A stretch of DNA of 64,000 nt from Pelomonas margarita (lineage in GTDB: Bacteria; Pseudomonadota; Gammaproteobacteria; Burkholderiales; Burkholderiaceae_C), in assembly GCF_043555875.1 (NCBI RefSeq), contig NZ_JBIGHW010000017.1, forward strand, positions 12,034 to 76,033. Reading direction: 5' to 3'. Below are positions 35,586-46,900 of this stretch, one piece after another (within the stretch, counting starts at the first letter, position 1; each line of letters begins with the position of its first letter). The translations under genes were made by a program, and so were the position numbers. The notes under the pieces were generated by a model, which saw only the letters and a list, made by a program, of their open reading frames with translations, searched no databases and was not told where the DNA came from.

Positions 35586-36363
35586 GGCCGCTCATCCCGG
35601 GCAGTGGCAGGGGGGAATTCGCCGTGGGCCGTTGCAGCTTTCCCACGAGGCGGGCGGTCCGGCTCACCGGGTCGATGCTGGGCATGATCCGCTCGACGCG
35701 GCCTTTCCAGCGTCCGCTGGTTTCGTCCACCGTCAGCAGCAGCGGCGTGCCGGGCCTCAGGTGCGCCAGCCAGGCGGAGGGGACGAGGATGTCCAGCTCC
35801 AGGTCGTCGGGGTCGACGATCTTCAGCAGCGGCTGGCTCGGGGACACGGCTTCGTGCGCTCGAGCCAGGTGCTGAACCACGCGGCCGTTGAACGGCGCGG
35901 CGATTCTGCAGTCCTTCACGGCCGCGTTCAGGGCCTCGGCTTCGGCGGAGACCTTGTCGAGCTGCGCGATGGAGATCAGCAGGTCGTTCTTGCCGATGGA
36001 CTCGAAGCGGTCCAGCTCATGGTTGGTCTCCACCGTCTTCGTCTGCACCTGCACCGCAGCGGCGGCGGCCTTGGCCTCGGCCAGCTGGCGCTCGCAATCA
36101 AAGGCCACCAGCAGCGTGCCTGCGGTGAAGGACTCGCCCTCGCGCACCGGCATCTGGGAGATGCGCGCCGCCAGGCGCGAGGACAGCGTGGCCTCGCGCA
36201 CCGCACGCACAACGGCCCGCGCCTGCACGGCGCCGGCCGCCGAAGCCTCCACGGCGAGCCCTGACGTGGTGCTCGGCGCCGGGGGGCGCCGGGCTGGTTG
36301 AGCCGGCGAAGGCGTGCTGGCCAGAATGGCCGATAGCAGCAGGGGCAGCATCAGGGCGCGCAT
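35557..36363 (-). CDS. Periplasmic adaptor subunit (RND/HlyD-type)
   Basis: 268 residues from the ATG at 36363, which overlaps the TolC-like stop (TGATG); a GTG one codon upstream is also possible. Signal peptide MRALMLPLLLSAILASTPSPA. Lipoyl half-motifs ISQMPVREGESFTAGTLLVAFD and RIAAPFNGRVVQHLARAHEAV flank a helical hairpin, followed by a beta-barrel domain (LELDILVPSAWLAHLRPG). It should bridge inner-membrane components to the TolC-like channel. It is a second adaptor beside the two larger HlyD proteins of the same operon. Confidence 0.88.
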   Translation of the reverse strand: MRALMLPLLLSAILASTPSPAQPARRPPAPSTTSGLAVEASAAGAVQARAVVRAVREATLSSRLAARISQMPVREGESFTAGTLLVAFDCERQLAEAKAAAAAVQVQTKTVETNHELDRFESIGKNDLLISIAQLDKVSAEAEALNAAVKDCRIAAPFNGRVVQHLARAHEAVSPSQPLLKIVDPDDLELDILVPSAWLAHLRPGTPLLLTVDETSGRWKGRVERIMPSIDPVSRTARLVGKLQRPTANSPLPLPGMSGHAVFQSQTR

Positions 36364-37895
36364 CACGAATCCTTCGGCAAGGGGGGCAGTGACAGGGCAC
36401 GGTCGCTCCAGTGGATCTCCAGCTTGTCGACGATCTGCGCCAGCGGTTCTGAACCGTCCAGCTTGATGTCGAAATTGTCCAGGCCCATGGACGCGTACAA
36501 ATTGGCGTATGCGTTTTGCAGGTCAGCATAGGCGGTGTCGTAGCGAACCTCGGCCAGCACCGAATTCATTTCTTCACGAACCAGGCTTTGCTGGCTGATG
36601 GCGCGGGCCTTGTAGGCGCCGCGCGACGCTTCGGTTAGCCGGGTCTGCACGCCGTTGGCCTGGCGCACGACCGACAGTTCCTGTGACAGCCGTATGAAGC
36701 GCACGCGGGCCACGTGGACCTGGGTCATCACGGCCATGGTGAGCGCGAGGTCGCGCTGGTCCTGCACGTCGAGTTCCGCCAGCAGCGCAGCTTTCTCCAG
36801 CGGGCGCCGGAACACCGACATCAAGCTCCAGCTGACGCGGGCGCTGAAGTCCAGCCAATCGTTGTTGTACAGGAACTGGTTGCTGTCGTAGTTCAGCCCC
36901 AGCATGGCTTTCAGCGAAGGCAGACTGCGCAGCAGGGAGGCGCGGTCCTCCAGCTCGGTGATCTTGCGCTGGTAGCCGGCTTCGCGCAGCTCCGGGCGAA
37001 AGCGCAGGCCGGTCAGCACCATCTCGTTGGCCGAGCCCGGCAGCTCGGGGACCAGATCGGTCCGATCCGGCAGCACCAACTGGTAGGGCGTCGCCGGCGT
37101 CAGATTCATCAGCGCCGCCAGTTGGGTCTTGGCCAGCGTCAGTTCGCGTTGCAGCTTCTGGGCCTCGCTTTGCACGCCCAACAGGTCGCGCTGGAAGGCC
37201 AGGACCGTCAGCGGTGACGCCACACGCCGGCTCTCCAGTGCTTCGGCCTGGGCCAGGGCCTTCAATGCCATCCCCTCGACCTCCGACAGGTGCCTGAAGG
37301 TGCGGTCGGCGCTGACGGCGCGCCAGTAGGCGGTGCGCACGTCCTCGATGATGCGGGTCAAGACCTTGCGGCGGCGCTCGGCCGAGATGCTGCTCTCATG
37401 CGCCTGCTGGAGGCTGCGCACGTAGGCCAGCCCGAAATCGAGAACGTCCCAGCTGGCGCGGATGTCGGCACTGGTGCTGCGGCGCTCGCTTGAGGTGGAG
37501 GGCTCCAGCGACTGATTGCCGCTGAGCAGCGAGCGGCTGCGTGAGCCGGCATCGTTGCTGCGCCCGACGAAGCCGCTTTGCGCCACCAGGGCGGGCAACA
37601 TGTCCACACGCCGCAATTCCGCCTGCTTGAGCTTCAAGGACTCGCTCATGGCTTCTATGCGGCCGTCCAGGTTGTACTTGATGGCCCTTGCCATGGCCTC
37701 GTACAGCGAGATCGGGCCTTTGACCGGTTCCTCCAAGGCGATTTCGGCGCGCAGGTTCTTGAGGTTGTCCACCGCCCGCCGGTCGTGATTCAGCGGAGCT
37801 GGTGTGGTGCTGCATCCCGCCAGGCCCACCAGGGCTGCGGAGCCGCTGGCGACAAGCAGGCGGCGGCGGGGCAGGGTCGGTGTTGGGCGGTTCAT
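36363..37895 (-). CDS. TolC-family outer membrane lipoprotein
   Basis: 510 residues. Lipoprotein signal PRRRLLVASGSAALVGLAGC with lipidated Cys28. Long helical segments follow in two repeats typical of outer-membrane efflux proteins (ISLYEAMARAIKYNLDGRIEAM at the start of the first; VARVRFIRLSQELSVVRQANG in the second). It forms the outer channel of the putative exporter. It starts 34 bases after the giant repeat protein stop and is coupled to the adaptor gene, so the adhesin and its channel are co-transcribed. Confidence 0.88.
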   Translation of the reverse strand: MNRPTPTLPRRRLLVASGSAALVGLAGCSTTPAPLNHDRRAVDNLKNLRAEIALEEPVKGPISLYEAMARAIKYNLDGRIEAMSESLKLKQAELRRVDMLPALVAQSGFVGRSNDAGSRSRSLLSGNQSLEPSTSSERRSTSADIRASWDVLDFGLAYVRSLQQAHESSISAERRRKVLTRIIEDVRTAYWRAVSADRTFRHLSEVEGMALKALAQAEALESRRVASPLTVLAFQRDLLGVQSEAQKLQRELTLAKTQLAALMNLTPATPYQLVLPDRTDLVPELPGSANEMVLTGLRFRPELREAGYQRKITELEDRASLLRSLPSLKAMLGLNYDSNQFLYNNDWLDFSARVSWSLMSVFRRPLEKAALLAELDVQDQRDLALTMAVMTQVHVARVRFIRLSQELSVVRQANGVQTRLTEASRGAYKARAISQQSLVREEMNSVLAEVRYDTAYADLQNAYANLYASMGLDNFDIKLDGSEPLAQIVDKLEIHWSDRALSLPPLPKDS

Positions 37896-37929
37896 TTCGA
37901 AGTCCTGTCAGAGCATGCCTGGCGGGCGC

Positions 37930-40900
37930 TCAGCCGAGTGCATGGGCCAGATCGTCCAGCTCGTCGCGGCGGCGGCGCTCGTTCTTCACGAGCTGTTCTG
38001 CGAGGGTTTCGGGCGCCGGGGCGGCGGGCTGGCCAGCCGGCTCCGCTGAGGGCAGGCCGCCGCGCCCAAGCTCATCGTCCAGGCGCGGCAGGCCGGCGGC
38101 CAGGCCGGGGCTCAGCGCGCTGGCGCCGCTGCCGTAGGCGTTGCCGCCTCCAGAGTCCAGACGCGTCGGGGCCCGAAAGCCCTCGCTCAAGTCGCCGACG
38201 ACGGCGGCCATGGGGCTGCTTTGATTGAGGTCGGCGGTGGCCGAGAGGTTCTGTACCTCGCCGACGGAAAAGCCGAGCGCCTGGCTGCCCGTGAGTGCCT
38301 CCGTGCCGCCCAGGCGTTTGACGTCGTTCACGGCCTTGATCAGCACGGTGTCGTAGCTGGCGGTGCGCAGGTTCTGGGTGGGCGGCGGCGGTGCGTCGGC
38401 CGCAGGGGCGCCGGTTGTCCCGATTGCGGGCGCCGGCTCGACGATCCACGTGAAGGTCTGCGTGGCCATGGCAGCGCTGGGGTCGGTGGCGGTGATGGTG
38501 ACCGTGAAGGTGCCCGCCTGCGTCGGCGTTCCCGTGATGACGCCGGTGTTCGGATTCAGCGTGACTCCCGCAGGCAGGCCGTCGGCCGAGAGCGTCAGCG
38601 CATCGACGTCCACGTCCGCGAAGGCTGCGGCCACGCTCAGGTTGACCGGTTGACCGACCTGCGCAAGGGAGGCGCCCAGCGGTGCGCCTGATGCTGCGGG
38701 GGCGTCGTTCTGCGCTGTCACGGTGATCGTGACCGTGGCAGTGCGGGCCTCGCCCTGGCTGTCGGTCACCGTGAAGCGGAAGCTGTCGACGCCGCTGAAG
38801 TTGGCGTTGGGCGTGTAGGTGTAGCTGCCGTCGGTATTAAGCGTGACGCTGCCGTTGGCCGGCGCGCTGGCCAGCGTGGCTGCCAGCGAGTCGTCGTCGC
38901 TGGCCCCGATCAGCACATTGCCGGTCACGGGCGTGTCCTCGGGGCTGGTGGCGACTGGCGAGGCCAGCACCGGCGGCGGGTTCGTGGCCGTCAGCGTGAA
39001 GGCCTGGCCGACACTGCCTCCCTTGCCATCGGCGGCGGTCACCGTCACCGTGTAGACACCGCCGGTGCCGCCACTCGCGGCTGCCGGGTCGAGGCGGCCG
39101 CTGATCACGCCCGTGGCGGGGTTGATGGCGAGACCTGGCGGCAGGCCGCTGACGCTGTAGCTGAGCGCATCGTTGTCGGCGTCGCTGAAGGGCAGGGCGG
39201 CGTTCAGCGTCAAGGCCTGGCCCTCGATGCCGTTCACGTTGACCAGGGCTGCACCGCTGGCCAAGGGGGCGTCGTTGACGGCGTTGATCGTCACCGACAC
39301 CGTCGAGGTGGCGGTGGCGCCCTGCGCGTCGGTCACTGTGTAGCTGAAGGTGTCGGTGCCGTTGAAGTTGGCGTCGGGCGTGTAGGTGTAGCTGCCGTCC
39401 AGATTCAATGTGACGCTGCCATGGGCCGGGCCGGAGGCCAGCGTCGAGGTGAAGGCGTCGTCATCGCTGTCGTTGGACAGCAGGTTGCCGGAGATGGCGC
39501 CGTCCTCGGGGACGAGGGCGGTGTCGGCCGTGACAGTCGGGCCAGGGTTGGTGGCGGTGAAGCCGAAGGTCTGGCTCAGCCGGCCCTCGTTGCCGTCGTC
39601 GGCGGTGACGGTGACGGTGAACACGCCGCCTGATGCTGCACCCGAGGCCCCAGCGGCCAGCGTGCCGCTGATGACGCCGGTGACGGCGTCGATGGCTAGG
39701 CCCGGTGGCAGGCCGGTGGCGCTGTAGCGCAGCGCGTCGCCGTCGGCGTCGCTGAACGCGCCACTGGTGGGCAGAAGCACCCGCTGGCCGTCGTCGGCGC
39801 TGGTGTCGGCCAGCGGGCTGCCGCCGACCGTGGGCGCGGTGTTCGGCGCCGAACTCACGGTCACGGCGACCGTCGCCGCAGCCGTGGCGCCCTGTGCATC
39901 GGTGGCGGTGTAGCTGAAGGTGTCGGTGCCGGTGTAGCCGGCGTTCGGGGTGTAGCTGAAGCTGCCGTCGGCGTTGAGCGTGAGGCGGCCGTTGTTTGGC
40001 GCCGAGGCCAACGACGCGGTCAGCGTGTCGTCGTCGCTGTCGTTGGCGAGCACGTTGCCGCCGCTGGGGACGCCGCTGGTGGCGTTCAGCGTGTCAGGCC
40101 TGGCCGTGGGGCCGGGGTTGCTGGCGGTGACGTTGAAGGTCTGGCTGCTGCTGCCGCCCTGGCCGTCGCTGGCGGTGACGGTCACCGCGTAGACGCCGGC
40201 CGCACCACCGGCCGAGGCGTTGGCCGCCAGCGAGCCGCTGATGACACCGGTGGCCGGGTCGATGGCCAGGCCAGGCGGCAGACCGGCGGCGCTGTAGCTC
40301 AGGGCGTCGCCGTCGGCGTCGGCGAAGGCCATGGCGGTGCCGAGGGCCAGGGCCTGGCCGTCTGCTGCGGCTTTGGCGGTCAGCGGTGCGCCGCTCGCCG
40401 CAGGCGCATCGTTGACGGTGGCGACCGTGACCGTGACGGTTGCCGTGGCGATGCCGCCCTGGGCGTCGGTCACCGTGTAGGTGAAGCTGTCGATGCCGTT
40501 GAAGTTGGCATCGGGGGTGTAGGTGTAGCTGCCGTCGGCGGCCACCACCACGCTGCCATTCGACGGGGCCGTGGCCAGCGTGGCGGTCAGCGTGTCGTCG
40601 TCACGGTCATTGGCCAGCACATTGCCGGTGATCGTGCCGTCCTCGGCACCGGTGGTGCTGTCGGCCGCTGCGGCGGGTGCAGGATTGGTGGCGGTGAGGG
40701 TGAAGGTCTGGCTGCTGGTGCCGCCGTTGCCGTCGCTGGCCGTGACGGTCACCGCGTAGACGCCGCCCGCACCACCGGCCGAGGCGTTGGCCGTCAGTGT
40801 GCCGCTGATGAGGCCGGTGGTGGTGTCGATGGCCAGCCCCGGCGGCAGGCCGGCGGCGCTGTAGCGCAGGGCGTCGCCGTCGGCGTCGCTGAAGGCGCCG

Positions 40901-43900
40901 GCCGTGGGCAGGTTCACGGTCTGCCCGTCGGCTGCGCTGCTGGCGGCCAGCGGCGTGCCGCTGGCAGTGGGCGGCGTGTTGGATGCTGGGCTGACCGTCA
41001 AGGTCACCGTGGCCGTGGCGCTGGCGCCCTGGGCGTCGGTCACGACGTAGCTGAAGGTGTCGGTGCCGCTGAAACCGGTGTTCGGTGTGTAGGTGTAGCT
41101 GCCGTCGGCGCTGAGGGTGGCGCTGCCGTGGGCCGGTGGCGAGGTGAGCGCTGCGGTCAGCGTGTCGTCATCGCTGTCATTGGCCAGCACGTTCCCGCCG
41201 GCACTGCTGCCCATGCTCAGGCTGAGGCTGTCGGCGTTGGCCGAGGGGCCGGGGTTGGTGGCGGTGAACGTGAAGGCTTGACTGCCCTGGCCGCCGCTGC
41301 CGTCGCTGGCGGTGACGGTGACGCTGTACACGCCGGTTGCGCCGCCGGCCGAGGCGTTGGCCGCCAAGGTGCCGCTGATGACGCCGCTGAGCGGGTCGAT
41401 GGCCAGGCCCGGTGGCAGGCCGGTGGCGCTGTAGCTGAGCGCCTGGCCCTCGACGTCGGCGAAGCCGGCCGCCGTGTCGACGGTCACCGCCTGGCCGTCG
41501 GCGGCGGTCTGGGCGGTCAGCGGCGTGCCGCTGGGAGCCGGGGCGTCGTTCACGGGCCTCACGCTGATGGCCACCGTGGCCATGGCCGTGGCGCCTTGGG
41601 CATCGGTCACGGTGTAGGTGAAGCTGTCGCTGCCGCTGTAGTTGGTATTGGCGGTGTAGCTGTAGCTGCCGTCGGGGTTCAGCGTCACCGTGCCGTGTGT
41701 CGGCCCGCTGGACAGGGTGGCGGTGAACATGTCGTCGTCGCTGTCGTTGCTCAGCACATTGCCGGTGATGGCGCTGTCCTCGTCGCCGCTGGCGCTGTCG
41801 GCTGCGGCGGTGGGGCCGGGGTTGGAAACGGTGAATTGCACCGTTTGTGCCGCCACGCCGCCAATCCCGTCGTCGGCGGTCACGGTCACGGTGTAGACGC
41901 CGCCGGCGCCGCCGGCAGAGGCGGCGACGCCCAGGCTGCCCATGATCTGCCCTGTGACGGCATGGATGCTCAGCCCGGTGGGCAGGCCGGTGGCGCTGTA
42001 GCTCAGCGATGGGCCGTCGGGGTCGGTGAAGGCGGCACCGGCGTCGATGCTGACGGCCTGTCCGTCGATGAGGCTGATGTTGGTCAGCGGTGTGGCCGAC
42101 GGTCCCGGCGATGAGTTCACGGCCACCACGGTGATGGTGACTGTCGCCGTGGCGGTGGCGCCCTGCGCGTCGGTGGCGGTGTAGGTGAAGCTGTCGTTGC
42201 CGTTGTAGCCCGGCGTGGGGGTGTAGGTGTAGGTGCCGTCGGTGTTGAAGATGAGGCTGCCGTGGGTGGGCGGGCTGGCTACGGCAGCGGTCAGCGTGTC
42301 GTCGTCCGTATCGTTGCTCAGGACCTGGCCGCTGACGCTGCTGCTTTCGTTGACGCTGGTGTTGTCAGCGGTGGCCATCGGCCCCGGGTTCGTGGCCGTG
42401 AAGGCGAAGGTCTGGCTGCTGCTGCCACCGAGGCCGTCGTTCGCCGTGACGGTGACGTTGTAGACACCCCCGGCGCCGCCCGTCGATGCCGCCGCTGTGA
42501 GCGTGCCGCTGATCAGGCCGGTGCTGGCGTCGATGCTCAGTCCGGGTGGCAGGCCGGTGGCGCTGTAGCTCGCAGCGGGGCCGTCGGGGTCGGTGAAGGC
42601 TGCGGCGGTGGCGATGGACACCGCCTGGCCGTCGCTGGCTCCCGCCGTGGCCAGCGGCGTACCGCTGACTGCGGGGCTGTCGTTGACCGCAGCGATGGTG
42701 ACGGTGACGGTCGCCGTGGCCGTGGCGCCCTGGGCGTCGGTCACCGTGTAGGTGAAGGTGTCGGTGCCATTGAAGTCGGCTGCCGGCGTGTAGGTGTAGC
42801 TGCCGTCGGCGTTGAGGTTGACGCTGCCGTGCGAGGGCCCGCTGGCGAGGCTGGCCGTGTGGGTGTCGTCGTCGCCGTCGTTGGCCAGCACGTTGCCGCT
42901 GATGACGGTGTCCTCGGCGCTGCTGGCACTGTCGGCATTGGCCGTCGGGCCGGGGTTGCTGGCGGTGAAGGCAAAGCTCTGGCTGGCCGTGCCGCCCAGG
43001 CCGTCGCTGACGGTGACCGTGACGCTGTAGACGCCAGCCGCACCGCCGGCCGAGGCGGCAGCAGTGAGCGTGCCGCTGATGATGCCGGTGCTGGCGTCGA
43101 TGCTCAGTCCGGGTGGCAGGCCGGTGGCGCTGTAGCTCGCAGCGGGGCCGTCGGGGTCGGTGAAGGCTGCGGCGGTGGCGATGGACACCGCCTGGCCGTC
43201 CATGCTGCTGCGCGCAGCCAGTGTGGTGCCGGCAGGGGCATCGTTCACGGGCGTCACCGTCAGCGTGACGGTGGCCGTGCTGGTGGCGCCCTGGGCGTCG
43301 GTCACCGTGTAGGTGAAGGTGTCGCTGCCGTTGAAGTTGGTTGCCGGCGTGTAGACGTAGCTGCCGTCGGCGTTGAGCACGACGCTGCCGTTCACCGGGC
43401 CGCTGGCCAGGGTGGCGGTGAGGCTGTCGTCGTCGCTGTCGTTGGTCAGCACGTTGCCGCTGATGGTGGTGTCTTCGGCGCTGCTGGCACTGTCGGCATT
43501 GGCCGTCGGGCCGGGGTTGCTCACCGTCAGGTGGAAGGTCTGGCTGCTGCTGGCCTGGCCGTCGCTGGCCGTGACGGTGATGGCGTAGACGCCGCTGCTG
43601 CCGCCGGCGGAAGCGGCAGCAGCGAGCGTGCCGGTGATGGCGCCCGTGGCAGGGTCGATGGTCAGCCCGGTGGGCAGGCCGCTGGCGCTGTAGGTCAGCG
43701 CCTGGCCATCGGTATCGCTGAAGGCCGTCGCGGTGGCGATGGACACCGCCTGGCCGTCCACGCCACTGCGCGCAGCCAGTGTGGTGCCGGCAGGGGCATC
43801 GTTCACGGGCGTCACCGTCAGCGTGACAGTGGCCGTGCTGGTGGCGCCCTGGGCGTCGGTCACCGTGTAGGTGAAGGTGTCGCTGCCGTTGAAGTTGGTT

Positions 43901-46900
43901 GCCGGCGTGTAGACGTAGCTGCCGTCGGCGTTGAGCACGACGCTGCCGTTCACCGGGCCGCTGGCCAGGGTGGCGGTGAGGCTGTCGTCGTCGCTGTCGT
44001 TGGTCAGCACGTTGCCGCTGATGGTGGTGTCTTCGGCGCCGCTGGCACTGTCGGCATTGGCCGTCGGGCCGGGGTTGCTCACCGTCAGGTGGAAGGTCTG
44101 GCTGCTGCTGGCCTGGCCGTCGCTGGCCGTGACGGTGATGGCGTAGACGCCGCTGCTGCCGCCGGCGGAAGCGGCAGCAGCGAGCGTGCCGGTGATGGCG
44201 CCCGTGGCAGGGTCGATGGTCAGCCCGGTGGGCAGGCCGCTGGCGCTGTAGGTCAGCGCCTGGCCATCGGCATCGCTGAAGGCCGTCGCGGTGGCGATGG
44301 ACACCGCCTGGCCGTCCATGCCGCTGCGCGCAGCCAGTGTGGTGCCGGCAGGGGCATCGTTCACGGGCGTCACCGTCAGCGTGACAGTGGCCGTGCTGGT
44401 GGCGCCCTGGGCGTCGGTCACCGTGTAGGTGAAGGTGTCGCTGCCGTTGAAGTCGACTGCTGGCGTGTAGACGTAGCTGCCGTCGGCGTTGAGCACGACG
44501 CTGCCGTTCACCGGGCCGCTGGCCAGGGTGGCGGTGAGGCCGTCGTCGTCGCTGTCGTTGGTCAGCACGTTGCCGCTGATGGTGGTGTCTTCGGCGCCGC
44601 TGGCACTGTCGGCGTTGGCCGTCGGGCCGGGGTTGGCGACGGTGAAGGTGAAGCTGCGCGTCAGCGTGCCGCCTTTGCCGTCGCTGGCGGTGATGTTGAC
44701 CGTGTAGGCGCCGCCGGCACCGCCGGCCGATGCGCTGGGGGTGAGCGTGCCGCTGACCTGGCCCGTGACGGCGTCCAGTGACAGGCCTGGCGGCAGGCCG
44801 CTGGCGCTGTAGGTGAGGGTGTCGCCGTCCGGGTCGTTGAAGGCCCCGGCCACGTTGAAGCTCTGCGCCTGACCGTCGACGGCTGCGCGGGGGGGCAGCG
44901 GCGCGGCGGCTACCGGGTGCGCGTCCACGCTGAGTGTGACGGTGGCGGTCTCGGTGGTGCCGTTGCTGGTGACGGTGTAGGTGAAGCTGTCCGGGCCGTA
45001 GTAGCCGGCGCCTGGCGTGTAGACGGCGTTGCCTGCAGCATCGATGGTCACGCTGCCGTGCGCGCCTTGTGTGTAGCTTGTGACGGCGCGGCCTGGATTC
45101 TCGAAGTTGTCGTTGGCCAGCACGTTCAGGCTGACGGGCTGGTCTTGCACCAGCAGCACGGCGTCGTCGACCACGTCGGCGACCGGTGCGATGCCGATGG
45201 GCAGTTGAGCCGTCACCACCGGCAGGCCGAGCAGCGTGTCCAGCGCCGTGATGTTGAGCGTTACCGGCCCGTTGTAGTCGGCGCCCGGGGTGTAGATCAA
45301 GCCTGCAAGCGCGGCGTTGATGTCGGTGGCCAGGCCCGAGAAGGTCATCGAGCTGTCGTTCACGCCGTCGCCGCTGGCCAGCGTGAGATTGGCAGTGGAA
45401 CCCAGGGTCAGGTCACCACTGCCCACGCTCAGCGTCACCGAGATCAGGTTGCCATTGACGTCGCCGATGCTGATGGTGTTGCCGCCCAAGCCCACCAGCA
45501 GCAGCGGCTGGTCCTCGTTCAGCAGGTTGACCAGCGTGGGCAGCGCGATGCTGACGTTCTGCGGCGTGATGGTGACGGTGACCAGGCCAGGCTGCAGCGC
45601 GTCGACGCCGCTGCTGTCGCGCAGCGTGTATTGAATGGTGTCCACGCCGTTGTAGCCGGCGTTGGGCGTGTAGGTGATGGTGCCGTCGCCGTTGACGACC
45701 GCAGTGCCATGGCTGGCGGTGGCGCCGGTCACGCTCAGCGTGTCGCCGGTGGCCGCCACGTCGTTGGCCAGCACGTTGATGTTGACGGACGCGTTGGTGT
45801 GGGTGGCGGCGCTGTCCACCACGGCCACGGGCGGCGGGTGGGCGGCGCTGATCTGCAGTGTCAGCGTCTGGGACAGCGCCGCGCCAAGGTTGTCGGTGGC
45901 CGTGACGTTGATGGCGTGGCTGCCCACGGCCATCGTGGTGCCGGTGATCACGCCGGTGCCGGCGTCGATGCTGAGGCCGCTGGGCAGGCTGGCGGCGCTG
46001 TAGGTCAGCACCTGCGCATTGGTCGCCACGTCGACGTCGACAAAGGCGGTGGCGGTGGCGAGGGTCAGCGGCGTGCCAGCGGTGGCCAGCACCGTGCCCA
46101 GCGGCGTGGCCGAGGCTGAGGGAGCGTCGTTCACGGCGCCGACAGTCACCGTCACTGTGGTCACGGCGCTGGCGCCCTGGGCGTCGGTGACGGTATAGGT
46201 GAAGGTGTCGCTGCCGTTGAAATTGGCGTGTGGTGTGTACGTGTAGGCACCGTTGGCGGCCACGGTCACCGTGCCGTTCAGGGGCGGTGTGAGCAGTGCG
46301 GCGGAGAGGGCGTCGTCGTCACTGTCATTGCCCAGCACATTGCCGGTGAGGACCGTGTCTTCCAGGCCGCTGGCACTGTCGGCCGCTGCGCTGGGGCCGG
46401 GGTTGTTTGCCGTCAACACCAGCGCCTGGCTGCTCACCCCGCCCCGACCGTCGTTGGCGGTCACGGTGACGGTGTAGACGCCCGCCGTGCCGCCGGCCGA
46501 CGCGGTGGGTGAGGGCGTGCCGCTGATGACGCCGGTGCTGGCGTTGATGCTGAGGCCGGCTGGCATGCCGCTGGCGCTGAAGGCCAGCGCGTCGCCGTCG
46601 GGGTCGCTGAAGGCGGTGCCGGCGTTGTAGCTGAAGGCCACGCCGTCCTGGGCTACCGCAGCCGTCAGTGGCAAGCCCAGGGGCGGCAGGTTCGGGGTGG
46701 TCAGCTGCAACAGCAGGCCCTGGCTGGCCGAGGCCCCCAGGCTGTCGGTGGCAGTGACGACGACCGTGTAGTTGCCCGCCAGCGTGGGCGTGCCGGTGAT
46801 CAGGCCGGTGCTGTTGTTGATGCTCAGGCCGGGTGGCAGGCCAGTGGCGGTGTAGGTGAGCACCTGGCCATCGGTGAGCACGTCGGCGTCACTGAAGCCG

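Noticed and set aside
42262..44781. Plus-strand open frame opposite the adhesin repeats
   Set aside because: Its repeats only mirror the 558-bp units of the opposite strand, and the protein is Gly/Val/Ala low complexity.
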